Shown: positions 20,318 through 32,600 of the stretch, in pieces
Numbering within the stretch: the first letter of the stretch is position 1
Layout: every line of letters starts with the position of its first letter
Source: Gigantopelta aegis
Taxonomy: Eukaryota > Mollusca > Gastropoda > Neomphalida > Peltospiridae
DNA: 64,000 nucleotides
Assembly: GCF_016097555.1 (NCBI RefSeq)
Contig: NC_054713.1
Coordinates: 40,673,023-40,737,022 of the forward strand
Reading direction: 5' to 3'
The notes under the pieces: generated by a model
What the model was told of the DNA's origin: nothing
What the model saw: the letters and a program-made list of their open reading frames with translations, nothing else
Databases searched by the model: none
Program-made: the position numbers and the translations under genes

Positions 20318-20650
20318 TTTTTGTCTACACGGTGAACAATAGAGATAATTGTAGTTAAAATTTAACTCGGGTTAATTTAACTCCAGCCATACACACTGTC
20401 TATATATTTATGACTACTAGCATTTGCATTTTAAAAAAACAATTATAATATTGGCAAATTGATCACAGAGGTGAGTCTTTTTCTTTTTTTTTACAATTTT
20501 CATGGTCCCGGTAGAGAAATTCACGGGGTCGGTGCGGGGTCCTACCAGCCCCTAGGGGAAACACTGCATATATACCAGGGTCAGACTCCGCTTTTACCTG
20601 CGTTAACTTCAACGCAATTTTTATCTTCCCATGTAGATAGTTATCCTACA

Positions 20651-21517
20651 TTAAAGGGACAGACCCTAGTTTCAACCCGTGAAAATTAACACTAAGTTTA
20701 GTTAAAGGGACAGACCCTAGTTTCAACCCGTGAAAATTAACACTAAGTTTAGTTAAAGGGACAGACCCTAGTTTCAACCCGTGAAAATTAACACTATGTT
20801 TAGTTAAAGGGACAGACCCTAGTTTCAACCCGTGAAAATTAACACTAAGTTTAGTTAAAGGGACAGACCCTAGTTTCAACCCGTGAAAATTAACACTATG
20901 TTTAGTTAAAGGGACAGACCCTAGTTTCAACCCGTGAAAATTAACACTAAGTTTAGTTAAAGGGACAGACCCTAGTTTCAACCCGTGAAAATTAACACTA
21001 TGTTTAGTTAAAGGGACAGACCCTAGTTTCAACACGTGAACATTAACACTAAGTTTAGTTAAAGGGACAGACCCTAGTTTCAACCCGTGAAAATTAACAC
21101 TATGTTTAGTTAAAGGGACAGACCCTAGTTTCAACCCGTGAAAATTAACACTAAGTTTAGTTAAAGGGACAGACCCTAGTTTCAACACGTGAAAATTAAC
21201 ACTATGTTTAGTTAAAGGGACAGACCCTAGTTTCAACACGTGAAAATTAACACTAAGTTTAGTTAAAGGGACAGACCCTAGTTTCAACCCGTGAAAATTA
21301 ACACTATGTTTAGTTAAAGGGACAGACCCTAGTTTCAACCCGTGAAAATTAACACTAAGTTTAGTTAAAGGGACAGACCCTAGTTTCAACCCGTGAAAAT
21401 TAACACTAAGTTTAGTTAAAGGGACAGACCCTAGTTTCAACCCGTGAAAATTAACACTAAGTTTAGTTAAAGGGACAGACCCTAGTTTCAACACGTGAAA
21501 ATTAACACTAAGTTTAT
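20651..21517. repeat. Tandem array, 17 x 51 bp
   Basis: The unit starts TTAAAGGGACAGACCCTAG and ends CACTAAGTTTAG, so each unit is bounded by TTAA. Units alternate between an AAG and an ATG variant over much of the array, a 102-bp higher-order period. The 17-codon unit length leaves the minus strand open for 297 codons, which is an artefact and not a gene. Confidence 0.97.
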
Positions 21518-21838
21518 TTAATCTACAAACCTGTAACACATTTGGATAAAGTTACAATTGAGTGAGTCTGTCACTTTGAAATGATGAAATACCCTCTAAA
21601 AATAGACTGAAACTCGACTCCATAACCGTTACTTCTCAGATGCACATGCGTTTTTAAAAATATGATAAATGCATTTTGTGATATTAAAAACACCAGGAAG
21701 ACCAAAAACACTTACAATGTATCGAAATTGATAATCTAAACAATTAACTCTAAGTAAGGTATGATTTCAGTTATCAAGAACGGCTATAATAGTCAAAAAT
21801 ATAACTTAGTGTTTAAAAACTAGGGTATGTCCCTTTAA
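20651..21838. mobile_element. TTAA-bounded MITE with one end expanded into a 51-bp tandem array
   Basis: Both ends read TTAAAGGGACA (20651 on; TGTCCCTTTAA to 21838). The right 320 bp match the 383-bp copy at 29653-30035 in reverse (AATCTACAAA.CTGTAACACAT, ACCCTCTAAAAATA, TGATATTAAAAACACCAGGA). The left terminal 51 bp are present 17 times here but once there. Confidence 0.9.
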
Positions 21839-21839
21839 A

Positions 21840-22960
21840 TCACAGTGTCTTGATTTTGTTATAGAGGTAGTGATTGTTGTCCGTCTACTCGTGCTACTGA
21901 TAGAATTTTAAAAACGTACAAAAATTAAACATTTAATGATAAACTACTGAATGGATGAGAGAAAAAAAAATCCATCATTCATGTGAGAAAGAAAAAAATA
22001 CACTCGGTGGTGGAAATTTCAACCCTAGGTCGGGTTGACAACTTGATCCAGGTCGAAATTAACATTCTAATTAGGGTAGGTAGGCTCAAATAAAAAATTA
22101 TTTAGTGCAGGTAGTAGTGTATAAACTTTATTTTTAAAACTGAAATATTTTATATTAAGATAGATGTACGAAGACAGCAACATTTTTCTTATGTTTAATT
22201 ATACTTACCGTAATATAATATTAAAAAAAATTAATATACGTATATATATATATATGTATGATATTAAATTTGGCCATATGATTAATAGATGTATCTGTGT
22301 GATATAAAACAAAATAATTAAACAACATAAAAACAAACAGTCTTTAAATGGAAAAGTGTTTATATCTTTATATCTAGTTCAATATCAAACAATAAAATAA
22401 AAATTTAAACAAATTAACATTACAATACACACCAAAAAAAACCCCAGATTGTCACACGTTTGCATGTGTGTACAGACATACTGTTCAACGTTTTGAACTT
22501 TAGGTCATACAAAGTATTTGGCTTGGGTCTGAGATTTTCATGGGTTTATTTTGTGGTAAACGTGGCAAAAAAATGAATGATATAGATTTTAATAATGGTT
22601 CTATGATGTCGGACAAAGAGATCATTATACAAGCTTGTGTGTCGTACTGATTTTACGAAACAAGTGTCAGGATTCTTGTATTGCCCGAGCGACATGAGAT
22701 ATCGTAAAATCAGTACGACTCACACACAAATGTAATAATTTCTTTATTATCCATATTATAATTGTTATATTTTTATGAATAACAAGGAAAGTCCAAAATA
22801 TTTCAATCATAACTAGAAGGAGATGACAAAATTATGCCACATTTCACATGCACTAGAACCAGGGAAGCAATGTCATGTCATGATATCGCTTCCCAAAATT
22901 ACGTCAGTACACTTTGTTATTACATGTGTGCTTCATATGGTTTTTATTAACTTAATTATG
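21840..22960. other. AT-rich stretch without genes
   Basis: Apart from the hairpin at 22600-22745 and a TATATATA run near 22240, nothing recognisable is seen. Confidence 0.6.
22600..22745. repeat. Hairpin-forming inverted repeat
   Basis: TGTCGTACTGATTTTACGA pairs with TCGTAAAATCAGTACGA about 40 bp further on, around a centre GCCCGAGCGACATGAGATA. A similar centre (GCGCGAGCGCGACTCGTG) lies in the hairpin at 35130-35205. Confidence 0.7.
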
Positions 22961-22977
22961 TTGAACCATGCGAATAA

Positions 22978-23240
22978 TAAATAGGGTTAAGGACCACATA
23001 GATAACGAGAGAGGAAACCCGCTGTCACCACACAATGGGCTACTCTTTCCGATTAGCAGCAAGGTATCTTTTGTATACAGCATCCCAGAGACAGGATAGT
23101 ACATACCACAGCCTTTGTTAAACCAGTTGTGGAGCACTGGCTGGAACAAGAAATAGCTCAATGGGTCCCCACCAACAGAGATCGATCCTAGACCGACTGT
23201 GCATCAAGCGAGCACTGTACCACTGAGCTGTATCCCATCC
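22978..23240 (-). mobile_element. SINE, tail 1 (truncated) - core - head 1
   Basis: GGTTAAGGACCACATAGATA, core, then head 1 on the minus strand (ACTGAGCTGTATCCC region, GAGATCGATCCTAGACCGAC). Confidence 0.85.
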
Positions 23241-23688
23241 TGTGAAAAAAGAGCAATAAAGTATATTGAGAAAGAATTTAAATGTAAAACAAAGCTAAAT
23301 GACAAAAAAATAGCTGCCTTGTTATAGTGTTTAATTTATCAGTCGGAATTTTTACTTACATTTGGAAAGCAGACAAGTGCTTTTTGCACCCCTAAAAATA
23401 GCATTAATTTCCCCAAAAAGGTACTTTAAAAGCGGTCTTGAACTTCCATAAATATCAGGACCACCAAGAAAATATTGAAGTGCAGAAAAATATGAAGAAC
23501 ACACCCTTAAAATCTCACACTCCATAAATTTGAGAAAGAACCAACAAAACATTCACTTATTTAACATGCTTCGTAGCCTTCATTGACTGACTGAACAGTA
23601 CGCTCAATTTGTGATCTCTGATTGGCCAGTACATCTAATACAGGAACTGTGATTGGCCAGTGACTTGTTACAGCATTAATAACAGTCA

Positions 23689-26600
23689 TCATGATTGGTC
23701 GGTGGTATCTTCAGTGTCTGGTGGCTTGGACGAATCACTGCGGTGCTCTGTCTTCAACTTCTTCTTTGCTCTCGTGTCGTTAAGAACCTGCTCTATCGTT
23801 CTCTGATCACGTTTGTTGTCACTTGGAACTAAAACACAAACAAAGAGTCGATACCTATAGTGTGGCCTACCCCATGGCACTAAGTAACAATTAAAAAAAA
23901 TTGTGAACTAAAAAAGAAAGTGTCATGTTTATATTACAGTTTAACACAAGGACCTGAGCTAAGAAAATTGGCTTGCCTATGAAATACCCAACACTCACAG
24001 ATAACAGAGAAGCATAGAGGAAATGAAAGCAATGTTTGGTTAATGAAAAGTGTTTTCCATGAAGTTTGAAATCCTATGACCTGCTATAGCTATTATGAAG
24101 GAAGCAAAATTTTATTTAACGATGCACTTAACACATTTTATTTATGGTTATATGGCGTCGGACATATAGTTAAGGACCATACAGATATTGGGGGAGGAAA
24201 CCCACTGTCGCCACTTCATGGACTACTCTTTTCGATTAGTAGCAAGGGATCTTTTATATGCACCATCCCATAGACAGGATAACACATACCACGGCCTTTG
24301 ATATACCAGTCATGGTGCACTGCCTGGAGCGCTTTATCACTAGGCTAAATCTCATCCCTAGCTATTTGGGGTCTATCATATGGTTATTTGAGGTTTGGTC
24401 AAAAGAGGGGAACCTGCTGCCACCATATTCAAGTTTGTTTTGTTTAACGACACCACTAGAGCACATTGCTTTATTAATCACCAGGGTACGTCCCATCCCG
24501 GGCACAACCAAGAGTGCCATTCAGTAATTACAGATTACTAATAGGTAAAATCTGTATAATCCAAATCTCTTTATATACAGACACATTTCAAGAAATAGCC
24601 CAATGGGTCCACTAATGGGGATTGATCCAAGACTGACCAAGCATCAGGCAAGTGCTTTACCACTGGGTTATACCCTGCCCCTATGTTGTTTGTAGTTTTT
24701 TTAAAGTATCTTTAGTCTGTCCCATCCTCCTACAGAAATGTTTTATGTAAATAATTTCAGTTTGGTTTGACGTATTGCAAGGCTTCTAGATTATAGTAGC
24801 CCCACTCCCATGGCTAGTGATATTCAATGTTGGGCTAGTAAATAACTAATATTGCCATGCCCGACAGGGCTTCTAGATTATGGTAGCCCCACTCCCATGG
24901 CTAGTGATATTCAATGTTGGGCTAGTAAATAACTAATATTGCCATGCCCGACAGGGCTTCTAGATTATGGTAGCCTCACTCCCATGGCTAGTGATATTCA
25001 ATGTTGGGCTAGTAAATAACTAATATTGCCATGCCCGACAGGGCTTCTAGATTATGGTAGCCTCACTCCCATGGCTAGTGATATTCATTGTTGGGCTAGT
25101 AAATAACTACTATTGCCATGCCAGACAGGGGCTTCTAGATTATGGTAGCCTCACTCCCACGGCTAGTGATATTCAATGTTGGGCTAGTAAATAACTACTA
25201 TTGCCATGCCAGACAGGGGCTTCTAGATTATGGTAGCCCCACTCCCATGGCTAGTGATATTCAATGTTGGGCTAGTAAATAACCACTATTGTCATGCCAG
25301 ACAGGGGCTTCTAGATTATGGTAGCCTCACTCCCATGGCTAGTGATATTCAATGTTGGGCAAGTAAATAACTACTACTGCCATGCCAGACAGGGGCTTCT
25401 AGATTATGGTAGCCTCACTCCCACGGCTAGTGATATTCAATGTTGGGCAAGTAAATAACTACTATTGCCATGCCAGACAGGGGCTTCTAGATTATGGTAG
25501 CCTCACTCCCATGGCTAGTGATATTCAATGTTGGGCTAGTAAATAACTAATATTGCCATGCCTGACAGGGCTTCTAGATTATAGTAGCCCCACTCCCATG
25601 GCTAGTGATATTCAATGTTGGGCAAGTAAATAACTACTATTGCCATGCCAGACAGGGGCTTCTAGATTATGGTAGCCTCACTCCCATGGCTAGTGATATT
25701 CAATGTTGGGCTAGTAAACAACTAATATTGCCATGCCTGACAGGGCTTCTAGATTATAGTAGCCCCACTCCCATGGCTAGTGATATTCAATGTTGGGCTA
25801 GTAAATAACTACTATTGCCATGCCCGACAGGGCTTCTAGATTATAGTAGCCCCACTCCCATGGCTAGTGATATTCAATGTTGGGCTAGTAAATAACTAAT
25901 ATTGCCATGCCCGACAGGGCTTCTAGATTATGGTAGCCTCACTCCCATGGCTAGTGATATTCAATGTTGGGCTAGTAAATAACTAATATTGCCATGCCCG
26001 ACAGGGCTTCTAGATTATGGTAGCCGCACTCCCATGGCTAGTGATATTCAATGTTGGGCTAGTAAATAACTAATATTGCCATGCCCGACAGGGCTTCTAG
26101 ATTATGGTAGCCTCACTCCCATTACTAGTGATATTCAATGTTGGGCTAGTAAATATCTACTATTGCTATGCCTGACGGCTACTGAAATGTTTTGGTCAAA
26201 TGTTGCAGTTAAGTCTATTTTGTAAATATGAAAATCCTGCCCTCACCCCAACACCTCAATGTTAGTGTTTTTAAGCTCTATTTTCCTTTTTAGGTGACAT
26301 ATCTGATTATTACCATTATTTAGTAAAATTTTATTAACTTAAAGTGAAGTAGGGCTAGTGAATTCTTAATTGTGGCTGGTAAATTAAAAAAATCATGGGT
26401 CCCATGGCTAGTGTATTTTATCAAAATTCTAGAAGCCTTGCATATTGAATGAATGAATGAATGAATGAATGAATGAATGAATGAATGAATGTTTAACAAC
26501 ACCCCTGCACAAAAATACCAATCCCTGCATTTGCCCGCGGCAATCGTCAATGCTGTGGAGTTTTGTTAAAAATGAAATATACTTTGTGAACTGTGGAAAC

Positions 26601-29600
26601 AGATTAAAAGTAGATATTAAGCAAAAACTGCAGTTATTAATAAGTATCTGAATCTCCTCGCCATCGGGCATTTTCGAAAATACATGCAAATTACCAACTA
26701 GGCCATTGAAATCTGTTGACTGTTCATAACACGTGCGTTGCATAGACCACTGGATTGCAGGGGGTGACAGCTTCTACATAGTTGAACCGTGGCTACCGTG
26801 CAGTACCTGTGTTTTATTTTTAGTAAAACGTTCAACATACACTCCAACAAGTCATTTGAAGAACATATACATATACCGTATATAGAGAGGTCTTCTGGTG
26901 TAGAGTGGCCTGATAAAAAAACCCATAACTCTACCAATTTACTTGGGTTTGAAAGTGGGGCATTCGGTCTTGGTGACAGATTTCCAAATAGAAATTATGC
27001 TGTTATTATAGAAAAAGATTTAATTATATAATGCATTAAATATATTCTGACACTTTGATGTAATGTAATTAAAAGATAAGCACTGAACTGGTACGTCACT
27101 GTGGACTGACTACTGAACATGATAAATTGGCATCCCCTTACAACCCCACTATTCTTGATCATGCACATATAAGCATATGAAATAGGGGAGGGGACAGCTG
27201 CCCCTCCCCCCCATCCCAGTACTGGAGCAAAACCTCAAATTTAGGCAAACATTATAGAGATATTTGGACAAAATGTGCCATCCTAAGACTTTCTACTATT
27301 AATTTCCATTATTCTACCGCAAAATTAGTTGTAATCCATGTAAAAATGCGTAGTGATTTGTTTGCTTCCACCATGCAAGAACCCTATATAGCTTTTTGCA
27401 GTAATGTTAATATGAATAAATGTTGTTATCCATGTTTGGACATTTTCGTTTAATTTGGCAAAAACCACCACTTCTTCTTACATATAATGTTCTGGTTCAA
27501 CAAACTCATATCCAAAATGATAATGGCTTTTATTCACTGAGGACATAGACTTGTCATCTGCTTGGCTATGACGTAACTTTGGGATGCACTTCCGGTAATT
27601 GTTATATTAACACTTGTGGTAATAGTAACTAAACAATAATAGTTTCTGTATCGCTATTGGTATTAATGCTATAAACATTATATTACGTCAAACCAAACTA
27701 AAATTATTTCCAAAAAACATTTTTATAGGAGGATGAGATGGACTATAGTTTGTAAATTCTGCAACCTACCAAACCCGTAAGATTTATTAGCTTTCATGTT
27801 CTTGGCGGCATCCTTGGCGGCATCCTCCCCTATAAGATGTTTGTATTTGTCGCGGTAGTTTGATGCAGGCACCGCCGTTCCTGCATTCTTCTGTTCCGCA
27901 TCGAGTCGGTCATCCAGTTCCTTCAAATGTCAGAATTTAAAATACACAATTAATTCCACTGCTAAGTAATTTATTTCTAAAAGTGTCTGATAATTTTCTC
28001 TGCATTAGTATTATATATTGATGAAAAAACAAGAAACATGATATTTGAGACCAAACTGAATTCACTACTAATGCTAAGAGTAGTTATGTCTGTATAAAAC
28101 AAGCATTCTGAGATAACTGGTACTGCTAAAGTACAGGGCTTCTAGATTATGGTAGCCCCACTCCCATGGCTAGTGATATTCAGTGTTGGGCTATTAAATA
28201 ATTACTATAACTAGCTCGACGGCTAGTGGAAACAAAACCTTGTCAAATACTGCATTTACATATTTCATAAATGTGAATATCCTGACCCTTCTTTCCACCC
28301 CAATCTAAGGATTTCTAAGCTCAATCTCCTTCTTTAGGTGACATATCTGATTATTACTATTAGTAAAATTGTATTTATTTGAAGTAGGGCTAGTGAATTT
28401 TTAATCATGGCTAGTACATTTTTAAAATCACTGATCCCATGACTAGTGAATTTTTAATCATGGCTAGTACATTTTTAAAATCACTGATCCCATGACTAGT
28501 GAATTTTTATGAAATTCTAGAAGCCATGAAGTAATACATATCCCATACTGGACCCAATAAATTTTCGTATATCCTAAATTCAAGGGCCATAACTCTGTGA
28601 GAAATGGATAAATCACCATGAAAGTTAAACTTGATCAGTAAGAGAACACAATAGAGCTATATACAAAATTTTATCTCAATACATGTATATTCAGGCTGGA
28701 AAACAAATTTCCATATCTCTTAAGTTCAAGGGTCATAACCCTTTGAAAAAATGGCTATATTGCCATGAAAATCAAACTTGATCTGTCACAGAAAATGATA
28801 AAGCTATACACAACAGTTTAGCTCAATATATTGAAGCACTGCAATAAAAAGTCAGGATATTGTTTTTCAATTATCCTAAATTCAAGGACCATAATGCTAT
28901 GGGTAAATCGCAAATTAAAGTCAACCTTATCTGTAACAGTACATCATAAAGTTATATAAAACATTTCAGCTCAATATCTCAAGACATTGTGAAAAAACAT
29001 CTGCAAAACTATATGTGAGACAGATGGATGGACAAACAGATGGAGGTGAAAGCTATATTTTTGCCCACTGGACTGAATTAGCCAGCTTTTGCACAGTGCT
29101 AGATAAATCTGTCTAGTACCCCTTTACTACCCTGGTGCTGGATGATTTCTACATACATGTACGTGTGAGGTCATAACTCATGTTTTACGACAATTGACGT
29201 CATAAGCCATGGTTTTCTGAATTCTGTTTGCCATTTCACATTATATCATTGTTTTAAAAATATTCAAACAAATTAATATTTTTAACTTTATATTTATTGT
29301 TAAGTTGTTATATTTTTGTGTCGTTGCATAAGATGGACTATATTTTTCCAATATGATTAAATGAGTTTGTAGGTGCAAGGTTTACTAATCGTTATACAAT
29401 AAACAAACTGTAGCTTACACAATTAATGTTTTATTAATGTACATATAATTAAATGGGCAAGAAAAAGAACCAATCACCATTGTGAGGTATAGTTAAGGCA
29501 ATTCCAACACTCAGTACAAAATGTTTTTGTAAGGGCCTTGGCAAACTTCGGCCTCACAAAAAACATTTTGTCCCTTGGGTTGGAACTGCCTTATCTATAC

Positions 29601-32600
29601 CTCACAATGGTGAATGATTCTTTTAGTCCCCTCTCGTTGGACTGGTAAGAGATTAAAGGGACATACCCTAGTTTTTAAAAACTAAGGCATATTTTTGACT
29701 ATTATAGCCGTTTTTGATAACTGAAATCATATTTACTTAGATTTTATTCTTTAGATTATTCATTTCCGAACATTCGAAGTTTTTTTGGTAATCCTGGTGT
29801 TTTTAATATCACAAAATGCATGTCTCATATGTTTAAAAACACAGGTGCGTCTGAGAATAAACAGTTATGCAGTCGAGTTTTAGTATATTTTTAGAGGGTA
29901 TTTCACCATTTCAAAGTCACAGACTCGTGTTTCACTCAATTGTAACTTTATTCCAAATGTGTTACAGATTTGTAGATTAAGTAAACTTAGTGTTAAAATT
30001 CATGGGCTGAAACTATGGTCTGCATGTCCCTTTAATGTATGATTGATACAGTGTATAAGAGACCACACAGTATATAATAAAGAGACTGTCAGTAATGTAG
30101 CATTAGTGCTTTTGCAACCACACCATTACTGTTATGGAAGGAAGGAAATGTTTTATTCAACGATGCTCTCAACACATTTTATTTACGGTTATATGGCGTC
30201 AGACATATGGTTAAGGACCACACAGATATTGAGAGAAAAAACCCACTGTCGCCACTTCATGGGCTACCCTTTTCGATTAGCAGAAAGGGATCTTTTATAT
30301 GCATCATCCCATAGACAGGATAGCACATACCACAGCACTGGCTGGAGCGAGAAATAGCGCAATGGGCCTAATGATGGGGATCGATCCTAGACTGACTGTG
30401 CATCACGCGAATGCTTTACCACTGGGCTACGTCCACCCTACTGTTATGGATACTGATAGCTAATCATACATGTGTAATGGGCCGAAAAAATGTAAGTTCG
30501 GCCATTCATAATTATGATTCGGTTAGAATACTAATCATTTAACTAATTTCGCAGATTGGCACGGTTAGTAACTTAAAGATGGTGGAATTCTGAGAAGGGT
30601 TACTTATTTATTATTATTATTTAAATCATTTATTAGCCACAAAATTTATTACGTATAGCAGGCTTTTTAATCGTAAAGAAGCAAACTGCTATGACAGTCA
30701 CCACCTACACTCAAAGTGGTGACCTATCACTATCCACATCAGCAATGGTATGGTTGCGGCGAAACCTCTCTATTGTTTCTCTATTGTCTGGGCTAGCTCT
30801 GCCACAAGCTACATTCACCAATTGTGAATTTTGAGAACTACTGGTGAATTTTATTTTAATTTGGAAAAAAACAATTGTGTAATAATTGATATTTTGTTGG
30901 AAAATAGCTATAGCTTTTCTTTTTTTTCTTCTTTTTTTTAGATAATGCGACGAAAAATGTTTTACCACCCAGAGCTAGCTCTAGTTTTGGATGCAGTCAG
31001 TATTTGCTGTTACTACTTATGTGTTCCCTTATTTGTTTCCATCAGCGTACATTCCCTCTGGCAGCCTCTTTTGCTTTTACTGGATCCCACTCTTCCCCAT
31101 GATGTATTAATCATCAGCTATTGGATGTCAAACATCTGGTAATTTTGACAGAGAGGAAACCCATTACAATTTTCCATTAGTAGCAAGGGATCTTTAATAT
31201 GCACCATCCCACAGACAGGATAGCACATACCATGGCCCTTGGTAGTCTTAAAGATGGAACCTGCTACATTTTTCCATTAATAGCAATGGATCTTTTATAT
31301 GCACCATCCCACGGCCAGTATAGCAGATACCATGGTCTTTGATATACCAGTCGTGATACATTGGCTGAAACAAGAAATAGCTCAATGGGTCCACTGAGGG
31401 GGATCGATCCCAGACTGCATGCGCATCAGGTGAGTGCTTTACCTCTAGTTTTGGTTGCCGTCCATATTTGCTGGTACTATTTTTGCAGGGCTTGAAACGG
31501 CCTGTGGCCAGGTCGCCAAATGTGACCAATGTTCTCTATCTTCTTTAGAGCTATAACATATGAGCCACTATTAATATCTGTATTCCACATTAAAATCTTG
31601 CTCGTGGTTCGCTTACCATAATTTGCCAACATGCATTATTATTTTTTGGGCCACCATATTTTTTGTTGAGTTTCGAACCCTGTTTATGTGTACCCATATT
31701 TGTTTCCATCAGCGTACTTTACCTTCTGTCTGGCAGCCTCTTTAGCTTTTTCTGGGTCCCACGCTTCCCCACGCTTATATGCATTCAGTTCATCGTCACC
31801 GGGACAGAATTCCTGTAAAATCAAAAACAAAAGGTTTGAGGTACCGGTACTGCTGTTTTATAAATTGCACCCCCCCCCCCCAAAAAAAAGAGAACATTTT
31901 TGTTATTTTGGAAACTCTTTAGCTTGTCATTTTATGTCAAGCTAGATATTAATAACCAAAAAACATGTTTAGTGTAGGCTGGGCAAGCTTATACTATAGC
32001 ATTGAAATTGGTATCGATTTAGCTCAAGTCTAGGCATGTGTGCAGAAAATTATATAAGAATGGGGGGGGGGGGGGATGGAATGTATGTCCACATTGTGGC
32101 AAGTGAAGCTTTTGGGGAGGGTGTGGTCATGCTTCCCCAGGAAAATACATTAAAAAAAAAGGAGAAAATATTCTTGGGCCAGGGGAGTGCATCAAACCCC
32201 AAAACCCCTACCTCTACAAACACATCTGAAGTCAAGAATATTTTTGTGTCCCAAAAACTTGAATTGTTTTGCCTTTTCATCAATAACCTGACCTCTGACA
32301 TACTGTAGTTCCCTTTGACATACTGTAGTTCCCTCTGACATACTGTAGTTCCTCTGACATACTGTAGTTCCCTCTGACATATTGTAGTTCCCCAAACATC
32401 CCACAGGTCAGATGTCAGATTATGTAAAAAAAAAAAGGCTTTACCTTTTTCCAAATCATAACATATCGATCTTCTTCTTCTATACCAAAAGAAAATGATG
32501 TGAGACCAGCAACATCCGCAATATCATGTCTGAAAAAATAGAATACAAACAACTTCATTTATAAACAAGACAAACCTGGGACCACGCTTTCTGTAATTTT

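Noticed and set aside
20646-21539. A 297-codon open frame on the minus strand with a 17-residue repeated peptide
   Set aside because: The 51-bp tandem unit is a multiple of three, so one frame stays open by arithmetic. The DNA is a MITE-derived array and the frame ends where the array ends.
24076-24527. Short proteins with a repeated GCAAGGGATC-derived peptide found in many places
   Set aside because: All are translations of the SINE core and tails; they lack start context and vary between copies.
24778-26176. CRISPR-like or protein-coding tandem array
   Set aside because: Units are 87-88 bp with no unique spacers, the host is an animal, and the frame is not maintained across 88-bp units. 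It is a MITE-derived array.
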